DNA of 64,000 bases from Selenobaculum gibii (GCF_030273445.1 NZ_CP120678.1:2395501-2459500); one strand, 5' to 3'. Positions 52,843 to 60,546 are shown, counted from the stretch's first letter. The notes: generated by a model not told the origin, from the sequence alone. Numbers and translations are program-made.

Positions 52843-53126
52843 AACATACAACTTCCCCTCTATCTTGCTTAAACTTTGCAATAATTACTCCATCATAATC
52901 CTAATAATTTTGTGAATTTCCCTAAGATAAATTTTAACTGTTCAAAGGAAAACCTTCAAGAACAAGTGCCCCCTCGGCAACAGTCAAATTAAAAGGCTCT
53001 ATACCAATTCATAAAGACCACCTGAACGTTTTAATAAAAAATCAAATAAATTGCATAATCTATATGTTTTACTTATAAAATAAATTTATTGTATTTCTTC
53101 CATTCATAAACCAATCGTTATATTAT

Positions 53127-53699
53127 TTGTATAAAACAATTTTTAAAATAACAAGTCATACTCCACCAGAATTAGATATAGCATTAGAAAAATCTAGGTA
53201 TACTTTAGTGAAAACAGTCAATCTTATGACATGCAAAATCAACGATACAGGATTTCAGATTTCAAAGGATATAAAATTGTCCTATACAATGGATGATGAG
53301 TGGCTAAATAGTTCTTTGCAGCTAAGTGGCATTAGTGACAAGAAACTGCAAGAAATTCAATATAATATATTTAAAAATATTTCTTTGCAAACCGTATATA
53401 TTAAAGCGAAAAGAAGCGATAAAGTAGTCGGCTGTGGATTAGGCGTTATTGATGATGGATTTGTCGGTCTCTATGATATTCACGTAGATGAAAATTTTAG
53501 ATGCCAAGGAATAGGTTCAGAAATCTGTCAAGCGATTCTACAAACCGGTCTAAATAAAGATGTAACACATGCATATTTACAAGTACATAGCTTAAATGAA
53601 AAAGCAATACGCTTATATAAAAAACCAGGGTTTTCCAGCTTGTATACCTATTGGTTCAGAGAAAAAACTGCCCCAAATTGTAGATCTATTATAGATTAG
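53127..53699 (+). CDS. GNAT acetyltransferase, probably N-terminally truncated
   Basis: The 190 codons contain the middle and C-terminal parts of a two-part GNAT: KTIFKITSHTPPELDIALEK at the start matches the middle region of longer (about 250-aa) family members, and VDENFRCQGIGSEICQAIL near residue 130 with VHSLNEKAIRLYKKPGF near 155 is the catalytic acetyl-CoA domain. The nominal TTG at 53127 has no ribosome site, and the frame upstream closes at 53076 without an ATG. About 60 N-terminal residues therefore seem lost. It may be a pseudogene. Confidence 0.6.
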   Translation: MYKTIFKITSHTPPELDIALEKSRYTLVKTVNLMTCKINDTGFQISKDIKLSYTMDDEWLNSSLQLSGISDKKLQEIQYNIFKNISLQTVYIKAKRSDKVVGCGLGVIDDGFVGLYDIHVDENFRCQGIGSEICQAILQTGLNKDVTHAYLQVHSLNEKAIRLYKKPGFSSLYTYWFREKTAPNCRSIID

Positions 53700-53706
53700 A
53701 AAGTAA

Positions 53707-53750
53707 AAAAACACCTAATGCAATCACTTCATTTCATTAGGTGTTTTTTT
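53707..53750. terminator. Bidirectional terminator
   Basis: AAAAAACACCTAATG (53707-53721) pairs perfectly with CATTAGGTGTTTTTT (53736-53750). It separates the GNAT and AraC genes. Confidence 0.88.
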
Positions 53751-53757
53751 GCGTATA

Positions 53758-54645
53758 TTATTTTTCTGTAACCGCTAACCAAACTTCACAATATGTACTG
53801 CCTGATTCATCCATATAATAAACCTCTTGTTGGTAATCCCCATGTTCGTATTTTGATGTAGGTAACCACTCTGTATAAATCTGTTTATTAATTTTTTGAA
53901 TTGCACCAGCAATCTCTTCCATTGAAACAGATTCAGAGGTAAATACCGCCCAAAGTCCTGCTTTTACTTCTAGCTGATTGTATTGTTCCAAAGCTTTATT
54001 CCCCTGCAGAGACGAAACTCCAATAATATAACGAAATTTTGTTCCATCACCTGTCATCATGCTACATGCCCTGACCGGATAAGCATTTCCCTTATGACAT
54101 TCCACATCTGCTAGACTAATCATTTTTTCAAATTCGCCACTATTACACAAATGTGACCAAAGTTTTGGTATCTCTTGATAACATTCTTCTTCGTGTGCTA
54201 AATCAAATTCACGATCTACCCCTTGAATAACAAAAGCATTACCTTTTTCAATACGATAATTCATCTCTACGTCCCCTTTAATTGAAATTTGAAAAGAGAT
54301 ACGCGGATATGCTTTCAATTTTGTTCCCGAAATCCGTGCCATTGTAGGTGTAACACTATGCATAGACTGAAACGTTCTTGAAAAAGCTTCTGGTGATTCA
54401 TATCCATATTTCAAGGCGATATCAATCACTTTCATTTCACTGTTTTGTAAATCAAACGCTGCTAAAGTCATGCGTCTACGCCTGATGTATTCAGACATTG
54501 GCATATCGACAACAAAAGAAAATATTCTCTGAAATTGATACAGACTTGAACAAGCTTTCTTTGCAATTACGCTATAATCAATTTCTCCGCTGAGATTTTC
54601 TTCAATGTAGTTAACTGCTGCATTCATTTTATCTAACCAGTTCAT
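53758..54645 (-). CDS. AraC-family regulator with GyrI-like domain
   Basis: The 295-aa protein has two AraC helix-turn-helix motifs at its N-terminus (IDYSVIAKKACSSLYQFQRI, then VIDIALKYGYESPEAFSRTF) followed by a GyrI/BmrR-like small-molecule-binding domain from about 125 (EMNYRIEKGNAFVIQGVDRE to YYMDESGSTYCEVWLAV). This is the Rob/SoxS-like fused type that senses hydrophobic compounds. ATG 54645 is used because GGGGGG is 7 nt upstream. No efflux gene is adjacent. Confidence 0.88.
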   Translation of the reverse strand: MNWLDKMNAAVNYIEENLSGEIDYSVIAKKACSSLYQFQRIFSFVVDMPMSEYIRRRRMTLAAFDLQNSEMKVIDIALKYGYESPEAFSRTFQSMHSVTPTMARISGTKLKAYPRISFQISIKGDVEMNYRIEKGNAFVIQGVDREFDLAHEEECYQEIPKLWSHLCNSGEFEKMISLADVECHKGNAYPVRACSMMTGDGTKFRYIIGVSSLQGNKALEQYNQLEVKAGLWAVFTSESVSMEEIAGAIQKINKQIYTEWLPTSKYEHGDYQQEVYYMDESGSTYCEVWLAVTEK

Positions 54646-54731
54646 CCGCAATCCCCCCTCATTGTTAATCTTATCTTAATTCCAAAAAAAGCACCTTGCA
54701 TTTATTGCCCGATTCTGCAAGCATAGAGGAT

Positions 54732-55004
54732 TCAACGATCTTTCCAGTTCCACCATTTCAATAAATCTTTATTACACTCTTCAGTGGATGCATAATAAAC
54801 TGCACATCTAAATACATAGAGCATACACAGATCAACTCTACACTCTTGATACTTACATAGGTCTTCATATAATCTTTCGGGCTTCCTCCCTTTTAAATCT
54901 GAAATTTTCCGAATTTCTAAATTCCACAAATCGTTAGCAATCGTTTTCCCCACCCTAGGAATCTGTTGTAATTCTTTTAATGCCAACAGCTTCTCACTTT
55001 GCAT
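54732..55004 (-). CDS. Cdd1-family helix-hairpin-helix protein
   Basis: The 90-aa protein fits the pathogenicity locus Cdd1 family: LQQIPRVGKTIANDLWNLEI with the helix-hairpin-helix GVGKT-like turn, SDLKGRKPERLYEDLCKYQ, then CRVDLCMLYVFRCAVYYAST, which is strongly conserved. The fold suggests nucleic-acid binding, but the role is unknown. The start ATG 55004 has GGTGAT upstream. It is a single gene between AraC and cupin genes. Confidence 0.88.
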   Translation of the reverse strand: MQSEKLLALKELQQIPRVGKTIANDLWNLEIRKISDLKGRKPERLYEDLCKYQECRVDLCMLYVFRCAVYYASTEECNKDLLKWWNWKDR

Positions 55005-55132
55005 TTATATCACCTATTTTAAATTATCCATAATACATATATTACTTCTAAATCTATCATCTACTTTTCTATGATTAGCATAAAAATCCTGCACTTTTAT
55101 AGCGCAGGATTTTCTCATATTATTATATATTT

Positions 55133-55546
55133 TTACATCCAAGATGCTTTTGTTTCTACGATTATTCCATCTTTCAGCGTTGCTTGTTCAAGGCTATTTG
55201 CCTGTGCTTGAATACAGATAAAGTAAAGATCTTGTTCACCAGCCTTTAAAGCACGCTGCCCATTTGGTGAAACTCGAATTAAGCTCCCTTCTTGTACAGG
55301 AAATTCTTCACCGTCAATAAAGAAAGTTCCACTTCCGCTTGTAATCATATAGAGTTCTTCATTTTTCTTATGCGCATGAACGAAAGGGACGCTTTGCTCT
55401 GCAGGTAAACAATTGATAGAAACTTCACATCCAGTAAGACCAATATCTTGCCCAATAAAATATTTTCCCTTACCCACATTAAAATCTTTTTCAAGTAAAT
55501 CTTTAAAATCTCCCATATTTACAGCTTGAAAATTTTTCTTTTCCAT
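55133..55546 (-). CDS. Cupin domain protein, 137 aa
   Basis: The protein is a single cupin beta-barrel with the two metal motifs: FVHAHKKNEELYMITSGSG near residue 55 (HxHx4E) and a second strand set GSLIRVSPNGQRAL near 87, in which the usual second His is replaced by Asn. Such proteins may bind a small ligand or act as isomerases. It is divergent from an HxlR regulator at 55690, with a dyad between them, so it is a likely target of that regulator. The start ATG 55546 has GGGGG upstream. Confidence 0.87.
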   Translation of the reverse strand: MEKKNFQAVNMGDFKDLLEKDFNVGKGKYFIGQDIGLTGCEVSINCLPAEQSVPFVHAHKKNEELYMITSGSGTFFIDGEEFPVQEGSLIRVSPNGQRALKAGEQDLYFICIQAQANSLEQATLKDGIIVETKASWM

Positions 55547-55632
55547 TCATAAATCCCCCAGAGTTTATTTTCAGACTTGTCTTCCGCTGTCTGTATCTTT
55601 ATAATAAGTTTATAAGTTTCCTATGTAAAGTA

Positions 55633-55648
55633 AGCACTTTAGAGTGCT
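55633..55648. promoter_or_regulatory. Operator-like palindrome between cupin and HxlR genes
   Basis: AGCACTTTAGAGTGCT is a perfect arm-matched inverted repeat (6-bp arms, 4-bp centre). It is further flanked by GTAA and TTAC. It lies in the shared control region of the divergent pair, as HxlR-family operators usually do. Confidence 0.55.
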
Positions 55649-55689
55649 ATAGTTACCCAAAAGATACTATTGTGATATATGGAGGAATC

Positions 55690-56016
55690 ATGACAATTAA
55701 GAATCTACCCCCTTGCCCCGTAGAAGTGACGCTAAGTTTAATCGGCAACCGCTGGAAGTGTCTAATTTTGCGAGATTTATTATCAGGAACAAAAAGATTT
55801 GGCGAATTAAAAAAATCGGTGGAAGGCATTACGCAAAAAGTTCTGACAAGCAACCTGCGCGAAATGGAAGCCAATAATCTTTTAGTACGCAGAGTCTATG
55901 CCGAGGTTCCGCCCCGTGTTGAGTATACCTTAACGAAAACCGGTATGAGTCTTAGGCCAATTCTGGAAGCAATGTTCGTCTGGGGAAGTGAATACAAAGA
56001 AAAAAATCAAGCATAG
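55690..56016 (+). CDS. HxlR-family transcriptional regulator
   Basis: The 108-aa protein is a complete HxlR (MarR-like winged helix) regulator: PPCPVEVTLSLIGNRWKCLI at the start with the conserved Cys near residue 9, LSGTKRFGELKKSVEGITQK, LTSNLREMEANNLLVRRVYA and PPRVEYTLTKTGMSL. Relatives such as YodB and HypR sense electrophiles or quinones through that Cys. ATG 55690 is chosen because GGAGG lies just upstream. The divergent cupin gene is the probable target. Confidence 0.9.
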   Translation: MTIKNLPPCPVEVTLSLIGNRWKCLILRDLLSGTKRFGELKKSVEGITQKVLTSNLREMEANNLLVRRVYAEVPPRVEYTLTKTGMSLRPILEAMFVWGSEYKEKNQA

Positions 56017-56105
56017 ATAAAGACTTAAACTATCTTTAGATTTAATCTAATTAAATATCTTTTCGCTCTATTTTTAATAGGTGATAGCTCCACTTATCTT
56101 TGTAC

Positions 56106-56165
56106 AAATCATCTTTTGTAAACTTTGACAGAATCTATCTCTTCAATTTTTACAAAAGATGATTT
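56106..56165 (+). terminator. Hairpin after the HxlR gene
   Basis: AAATCATCTTTTGTAAA (56106-56122) is complementary over 17 bp to 56149-56165, followed by TTT. It may end the HxlR transcript. It also lies 105-165 bp upstream of the sigma-54 promoter. Confidence 0.6.
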
Positions 56166-56166
56166 T

Positions 56167-56208
56167 TTAAGGGGATTTTTTCTCATTATCGGGTAAAAAT
56201 CCCCTTAA
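56167..56208. repeat. Second hairpin, TTAAGGGGATTTTT arms
   Basis: TTAAGGGGATTTTT (56167-56180) pairs with AAAAATCCCCTTAA (56195-56208). It lies 62-103 bp upstream of the sigma-54 promoter, where an activator-binding site would be expected. Confidence 0.55.
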
Positions 56209-56269
56209 ACACAGATAAATAAAAAACTCTTTACTGCGATAAATACTAGTTATTATTGTGATTTCTAAG

Positions 56270-56287
56270 TTGGCATGATTTTTGCAT
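56270..56287 (+). promoter_or_regulatory. Sigma-54 (RpoN) promoter
   Basis: TTGGCATGATTTTTGCAT has GG (56272-56273) and GC (56284-56285) with exactly 10 bp between, matching the -24/-12 consensus TGGCAY-N5-TTGCW. A sigma-54 activator gene lies 1.1 kb away at 57358. Confidence 0.75.
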
Positions 56288-56373
56288 TGTTAAATAAGTA
56301 ATACAATTTAAATCTTTGCAAACAGATTAGACCGCGATAAAAAATCGACTTACTCTAGTAAAAGGGGAATTGG

Positions 56374-56517
56374 ATTAACTGGTTATTTCGTCCACTAGAG
56401 ACGAATGCATTCATCAAATATTTTTTAGCATGTATATGTTCATTAACCGTTTGTTATTTTGCTTGCAAATATATTGTATTGAAAATTCCACCATTTAAAG
56501 TAGCACGAAAACAATAA
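56374..56517 (+). CDS. Candidate 47-aa membrane peptide under sigma-54 control, ATT start
   Basis: The frame from ATT 56374 to TAA 56517 lies 6 nt after AAAGGGG and ends 3 bp before the terminator. It has no ATG, GTG or TTG near its beginning, so translation would need the rare ATT start, or the start codon has been lost. The product has a basic/acidic head (RPLETNAF), one hydrophobic helix (IKYFLACICSLTVCYFACKY) and a basic tail (KIPPFKVARKQ), like small single-span membrane proteins. Its place between a sigma-54 promoter and a terminator supports a real unit. I recognise no family. Confidence 0.4.
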   Translation: MNWLFRPLETNAFIKYFLACICSLTVCYFACKYIVLKIPPFKVARKQ

Positions 56518-56520
56518 ATA

Positions 56521-56573
56521 AAAAAGGCTGCGTATATTCAGATGAAGCCCATCCAGTATTCGCATCCTTTTTT
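56521..56573. terminator. Terminator shared by glpF and the short sigma-54 unit
   Basis: AAAAAGG at 56521 pairs with CCTTTTT ending near 56572, with inner GCG/CGC pairing. It has T runs on both sides, so it can serve both convergent transcripts. Confidence 0.65.
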
Positions 56574-56641
56574 TATCCCACTTTCAACTTTCCCTTCTAA
56601 AACAGGAGTTAAAAGCTATTAACTTTATCAATAGTATTTCT

Positions 56642-57361
56642 CTAAAAACATACCTTAGCCATCAAAAAACCTACACTGCCACCAATTAATGGTCCAACAA
56701 TTGGAACCCATGCATAACTCCAATCAGATGTTCCCTTTCCCTTGATAGGAAGCAAAGCATGTGCTAACCTTGGGCCAAAATCACGTGCTGGATTTAAAGC
56801 ATAGCAGGTAGTGCCACCTAAGCTTAATCCAATAGCCCAAATTAAAAATCCGACAATACACGGAAGTAAGTACGCTGGAATCGACCATATTTTCCCTGAT
56901 GTTAATGCAAAAAACGGAAAAACTAGCATCGCCGTACCAATAATCTCCGAAATTAAGTTTGTCCAAACGTTACGAATCGCCGGCCCAGTTGTAAATACAG
57001 CTAAAATTAACTCACTCTCTTCAGTTTCCTTCCAATGCGGATAAAAATGTATCCATACAATGCACGCGCCAACAAAAGCACCTAAAATTTGACTAACAAT
57101 AACCCCAATCATTTCAAGTAGTGTATATCCGCCCATAAAACCTCTGATAATCGTTAAGACTGGATTAATATCTGCATACCAAGCTCCCGCTGCTATAGCG
57201 CAATAAACACCAAATACAACAGCCAATGCCCAACCTACTGTAATTACCAGCCAGCCTGCCCCTTCAGCTTTGCTACGCCACAAAATAACATTGGCAAGAA
57301 CGCCATTTCCTAAAATAATCAATATCATTGTTCCAATAAATTCACCTATATAAAGACTCAT
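56642..57361 (-). CDS. glpF: Glycerol facilitator / aquaglyceroporin
   Basis: The 239-aa membrane channel of the MIP family has six helices. The two pore boxes are ADINPVLTI near residue 65 (NPV in place of NPA) and ALNPARDFGPRLAHAL near 195. The Asp after NPAR and the overall length are marks of glycerol-conducting members. The start ATG 57361 overlaps the stop of the sigma-54 activator gene by 4 bp (ATGA), so the two are coupled. It ends at the terminator 56521-56573. Confidence 0.9.
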   Translation of the reverse strand: MSLYIGEFIGTMILIILGNGVLANVILWRSKAEGAGWLVITVGWALAVVFGVYCAIAAGAWYADINPVLTIIRGFMGGYTLLEMIGVIVSQILGAFVGACIVWIHFYPHWKETEESELILAVFTTGPAIRNVWTNLISEIIGTAMLVFPFFALTSGKIWSIPAYLLPCIVGFLIWAIGLSLGGTTCYALNPARDFGPRLAHALLPIKGKGTSDWSYAWVPIVGPLIGGSVGFLMAKVCF

Positions 57362-58425
57362 ACTCTAGCCTCCCGTTCAAAATTAATGCCATATTTCTGC
57401 GCTTTTGCTGCTACTGTTTTATGCGTAATACCAAGGGCTTTACCAGCAGCCGTATAACTGCCAAATCTATCTAACGCCGCTGTTATAATCTGCTTTTCAT
57501 ACTCTTCTAACGTTAATAACTCCCCTTGTACAATGCTTTGATAGATAGGATTTGGTTTACTTTTTTCAATCCGATTATAAGAATCAAATTCCAAATCAGA
57601 TGCTTCTATACGGGAATGATCTGTCAAGACAACTGCACGCTCTACAATATTTTGCAACTCCCTTACATTTCCCGGCCAATTGTATTGCAATAAAAGGCGC
57701 ATTGCTTCCTCACTAAATCCACTAAAGCTTTTATTAAAAACTTTTGCATATTTATGTAAAAAATGTTCAGCAAGCAAAAGAATATCTGTTTTGCGCTGCA
57801 CTAAACTAGGTAAATAAATGGGAATTACATTGAGTCTATAATACAAATCAGCTCTAAACTCACCTTTGGCAATAAGACTGACCATATCCTGATTCGTAGC
57901 CGCAATAATTCGGACATCAACACAGATACTGTTTTCTCCTCCAACCCTATCAAAGGTCTTGTTCTGCAAAACCCTCAATAATTTACACTGCATACGAATA
58001 TCCATTTCCCCAATTTCATCAAGAAAAATTGTCCCTTTATCCGCCAGCTCAAATTTACCTAATTTATTTTTTATGGCTCCGGTAAATGCACCTTTTTCAT
58101 GCCCAAATAATTCGCTTTCTAATAAAGTTTCTGGAATTGCTGAGCAATTCACTTTGATCATAGGACCTAATGCGCGTTCACCCGCCAAGTGAATTCCTTC
58201 AGCAATCACCTCTTTCCCAGTTCCACTTTCCCCACAAATCAACACTGTTGACTGTACTTGCGCCGCTTTTTCTGCTAGATTTAACACTCTTAAAATTTCA
58301 GGACTTTTGCCAATAAAACCTGTAAAAGCTGCATTGCTATATTCCTCACGCAAACGCCTGGTTTCCGATGATTCAATTTTCAGTTGAGATGCACTCCAAC
58401 TATTCCCATAACCATTTCTTAGCAT
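57358..58425 (-). CDS. Sigma-54-dependent activator without a sensor domain
   Basis: The 355-aa protein has the AAA+ activator domain from about residue 37: FIGKSPEILRVLNLAEKAAQ, Walker A ICGESGTGKEVIAE near 63, GHEKGAFTGAIK near 107 (the sigma-54-contacting GAFTGA loop), Walker B GTIFLDEIGEMD near 132 and YNWPGNVRELQNIVERAVVL near 257. The C-terminus is a Fis-type helix-turn-helix (DRFGSYTAAGKALGITHKTV). Only about 35 residues precede the AAA+ domain, so there is no receiver, PAS or GAF input. ATG 58425 has AGGGG upstream. It is cotranscribed with glpF. Its likely target promoter is at 56270. Confidence 0.92.
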   Translation of the reverse strand: MLRNGYGNSWSASQLKIESSETRRLREEYSNAAFTGFIGKSPEILRVLNLAEKAAQVQSTVLICGESGTGKEVIAEGIHLAGERALGPMIKVNCSAIPETLLESELFGHEKGAFTGAIKNKLGKFELADKGTIFLDEIGEMDIRMQCKLLRVLQNKTFDRVGGENSICVDVRIIAATNQDMVSLIAKGEFRADLYYRLNVIPIYLPSLVQRKTDILLLAEHFLHKYAKVFNKSFSGFSEEAMRLLLQYNWPGNVRELQNIVERAVVLTDHSRIEASDLEFDSYNRIEKSKPNPIYQSIVQGELLTLEEYEKQIITAALDRFGSYTAAGKALGITHKTVAAKAQKYGINFEREARV

Positions 58426-58426
58426 A

Positions 58427-58584
58427 TTAACCCCTACTCACCTTTGAATTTATAAACAAGGCCTCTTCAATAAGAGCTTTAACTTCACTGAAAGCAGACA
58501 CATTAAACCCCGAATAAAACCCATAAAATTTTACCGATATTTTGGATAATTACACATAACTTTCTTTTCATCCATATTCGTCAT
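58427..58584 (-). pseudogene. Possible broken small gene upstream of the sigma-54 activator
   Basis: ATG 58584 opens a 17-codon frame ending PKYR. One base of shift continues it as VKFYGFYSGFNVSAFSEVKA to a TAA at 58427, right before the activator gene. The two parts together would make a 52-aa protein. The C-terminal part has a coding-like composition. The ribosome site is weak. The call rests on reading frame only. Confidence 0.3.
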
Positions 58585-58691
58585 AAAAATATCAAATCCT
58601 GTATGAAGCTATGCAAAATAAATAAGAGGACAACCCTGTATCGATTATCCCCTTGAGCAGATATACGCTTAAAAATAGATTTATTTTTCTT

Positions 58692-59543
58692 TTAAAACTC
58701 AACTTCATCTGGATTTAAGCCTGAACCACCACAATACTTCATATCATTTATAATTTCCATATCTTCTGCAGAAAGGACAAAGTCAAACACCTCTGTATTT
58801 TCTTTTATTCTAGATGGCGTCACAGATTTAGGAAGCGGAAGGACCTCATTTTGTAGGCACCAACGAATGCAAAGCTGCGCTACAGATTTTTGATATTTTT
58901 CTGCGATTGCCATTAATGTAGAATTATTTAGCATTCGCCCTGTCCCTAATGGACTCCACGCTTCAACTAAAATCTGATTTCGTTTGCAAAACTCTACAGT
59001 ATCTAATTGCATTTGCCCCGGATGAAATTCAATCTGATTTATCATCGGTTCAATCTTCGCTGCCGCCAATAACGGCTCTAAATGATGCACAAGAAAATTG
59101 CTTACACCGATAGATTTAATTTTCCCCTCTAGATAAAGTGTTTCCATTGCTCGCCAAGTATCTTTGTTAATTTCTTGCCAATTTTCGAACTGCTTTTCAT
59201 TTGCCGGCCAATGTATTAAATATAAATTTAAATACTCTAGCCCTAAATCAGCCAAAGTTTTATCAAATGCAGCTAAGGTCTTTTCATATCCACGCTCTGT
59301 ATTCCATACTTTGCTTGTAACAAACAAATCTTCCCGGCAAACACCGCTTTTTCGAATACCTTCCCCGACACTTTTCTCATTCCCATAAATCGCTGCAGTA
59401 TCAATATGGCGATATCCACATTGCAATGCAGCTTTTACAGCCTGCGTTGCGGTTTCTCCATTGGGAGTCTGCCAAGTACCAAACCCAACTTGAGGGATTT
59501 CATAACCATTTGATAATTTAAAACACTTTGCAAGTTCTTTCAT
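58692..59543 (-). CDS. Aldo-keto reductase
   Basis: The 283-aa protein is a NADPH-dependent reductase of the AKR family that reduces aldehydes such as methylglyoxal. The catalytic tetrad is visible: Asp in HIDTAAIYGNE near residue 50, Tyr in the same motif, Lys in LFVTSKVWN near 82 and His in LYLIHWPANE near 112. GVSNFLVHHLEPLL near 147 and SVTPSRIKENTEVFDF near 242 are standard family segments. The start ATG 59543 has GGAGG upstream. Its promoter (59736-59766) has the 19-bp spacer of MerR-type activation. Confidence 0.93.
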   Translation of the reverse strand: MKELAKCFKLSNGYEIPQVGFGTWQTPNGETATQAVKAALQCGYRHIDTAAIYGNEKSVGEGIRKSGVCREDLFVTSKVWNTERGYEKTLAAFDKTLADLGLEYLNLYLIHWPANEKQFENWQEINKDTWRAMETLYLEGKIKSIGVSNFLVHHLEPLLAAAKIEPMINQIEFHPGQMQLDTVEFCKRNQILVEAWSPLGTGRMLNNSTLMAIAEKYQKSVAQLCIRWCLQNEVLPLPKSVTPSRIKENTEVFDFVLSAEDMEIINDMKYCGGSGLNPDEVEF

Positions 59544-59735
59544 TTCACGACCTCCGGCAGATTAAAATTTTTCATAATGTACTTTCATCTCATTATATCG
59601 ATCAATAAAATAGTTTGACTTTTCATCTAATGGATATCCTATACTAATTAAACAATAAGGTTGAATATGCTCTGACAACTCAAATAGCCTCCATCCCAAA
59701 TCCCCCTTAGATATTATTTTACTATCTATACTTTT

Positions 59736-59766
59736 ATATTAATCCTTCCAGTTAACTCTAGGTCAA
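59736..59766 (-). promoter_or_regulatory. MerR-type promoter of the aldo-keto reductase gene
   Basis: On the minus strand TTGACC (59766-59761) and TAATAT (59741-59736) are 19 bp apart. The spacer starts TAGAGTTAACT. Overlong 19-bp spacers with a dyad are the hallmark of MerR-activated promoters. Confidence 0.65.
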
Positions 59767-59783
59767 GATTTTTTTATTTACTA

Positions 59784-59814
59784 TTGACTTTACGTTAGCT
59801 CAAAGTTATAAAAT
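59784..59814 (+). promoter_or_regulatory. Promoter of the merR-type gene
   Basis: TTGACT (59784-59789) can pair with TATAAA at 59807 (17-bp spacer) or TAAAAT at 59809 (19-bp spacer). ACTTT and AAAGT form a dyad in between. Autoregulation is possible. Confidence 0.5.
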
Positions 59815-59845
59815 AAGGTAAAAAGAAATCCAAGGATGTGAAAAA

Positions 59846-60277
59846 ATGACATATACAATTACCCAAGTCGCCGCAAAAATGGGTCTTACAACATACACGG
59901 TTCGATATTATGATAAAGAAGGACTGTTGCCATTCGTTGATCGCACAAAGTCAGGAACCCGTATTTTTAAAGAAAGTGATTTTGAATGGCTAAGCTTAAT
60001 CATTTGTTTAAAACATAGCGGAATGGCAATAAAAGACATCAAAATATTTATCAACTGGTGTTTAGAAGGAGATTCTACATTAGAAAAACGTCTTAATATG
60101 TTCAATGAGCATAAAAAAAATGTTGCAGAAAAAATGGTTGAACTAAAAAAACATATGAATAAACTCGATGATAAAATTCAATATTATCAAATAGCAGTTG
60201 AAGCGGGAACTGAATCCATTCATGGCAAATGCGCCTGTATTCAATCGAAAATTCAACAAAAATTTTTCCAAGGATAA
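59846..60277 (+). CDS. MerR-family regulator (AdhR/NmlR-like)
   Basis: The 143-aa protein has the MerR winged helix (ITQVAAKMGLTTYTVRYYDK, SGTRIFKESDFEWLSLIICL), a long dimerisation helix (residues 80-120) and a short tail with KCACIQ. AdhR/NmlR proteins of this size sense aldehydes through Cys and activate alcohol dehydrogenase and reductase genes. The divergent aldo-keto reductase and the iron alcohol dehydrogenase 600 bp downstream both have 19-bp-spacer promoters with similar spacers, supporting such a role. The start ATG 59846 has AAGGATG upstream. Confidence 0.88.
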   Translation: MTYTITQVAAKMGLTTYTVRYYDKEGLLPFVDRTKSGTRIFKESDFEWLSLIICLKHSGMAIKDIKIFINWCLEGDSTLEKRLNMFNEHKKNVAEKMVELKKHMNKLDDKIQYYQIAVEAGTESIHGKCACIQSKIQQKFFQG

Positions 60278-60341
60278 CTTTTTTTATTCCTGCAAACACT
60301 ATATGCAGGCTTCCTAAAATTATCATTGGAGGTGGCTTTTT

Positions 60342-60542
60342 ATGGGCAAAGTAATGTCTGAGCAAATGAAAAAACAATTGGCACATGATCTTGGCTTCGG
60401 AGCAAAAGTTGAAGATGGTGATTGGAGCGATGTAACCACAGGTGAAATCGGCTCTATGATACGCGAAGCGATTAAACGTGGTGAGCAAGCAATGGCGGAA
60501 GAAGCAAGCTTAAATGGAAGCATTCATCAAAACGCCGAATAA
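60342..60542 (+). CDS. Small acid-soluble spore protein-like, alpha/beta type
   Basis: The 66-aa protein resembles alpha/beta-type SASPs, which coat spore DNA. EQMKKQLAHDLGF near residue 7 fits the N-terminal helix with its LG turn, and KVEDGDWSDVTTGEIGSMI near 22 matches the D/GW-x-T-x-E-x-G pattern of clostridial forms. The usual double GG after this motif is not kept, so it is a divergent member. It has an excellent GGAGGTGG site and a perfect terminator. If correct, the organism can form spores. Confidence 0.65.
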   Translation: MGKVMSEQMKKQLAHDLGFGAKVEDGDWSDVTTGEIGSMIREAIKRGEQAMAEEASLNGSIHQNAE

Positions 60543-60546
60543 TAGT

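Larger units (their letters stand above)
56017..56641. other. 625-bp region with hairpins and a sigma-54 transcription unit
   Basis: There is no database-type gene, but several signals in order: two strong hairpins (56106-56165 and 56167-56208), a sigma-54 promoter at 56270-56287, a 47-codon frame behind AAAGGGG (56374-56517), and a terminator (56521-56573). Together they look like a short plus-strand transcription unit. Confidence 0.6.
59544..59845. other. Divergent control region between aldo-keto reductase and merR genes
   Basis: The 302 bp hold a minus-strand promoter (59736-59766) and a plus-strand promoter (59784-59814), both with operator-like sequences in the spacer, and a 190-nt leader to the reductase. 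I see no gene. Confidence 0.6.

Noticed and set aside
52934-53030. Possible protein tail on the minus strand (IGIEPFNLTVAEGALVLEGF and on to a stop)
   Set aside because: It is only about 24 codons with no start, and I recognise no family, so it is too short to call as a gene remnant.
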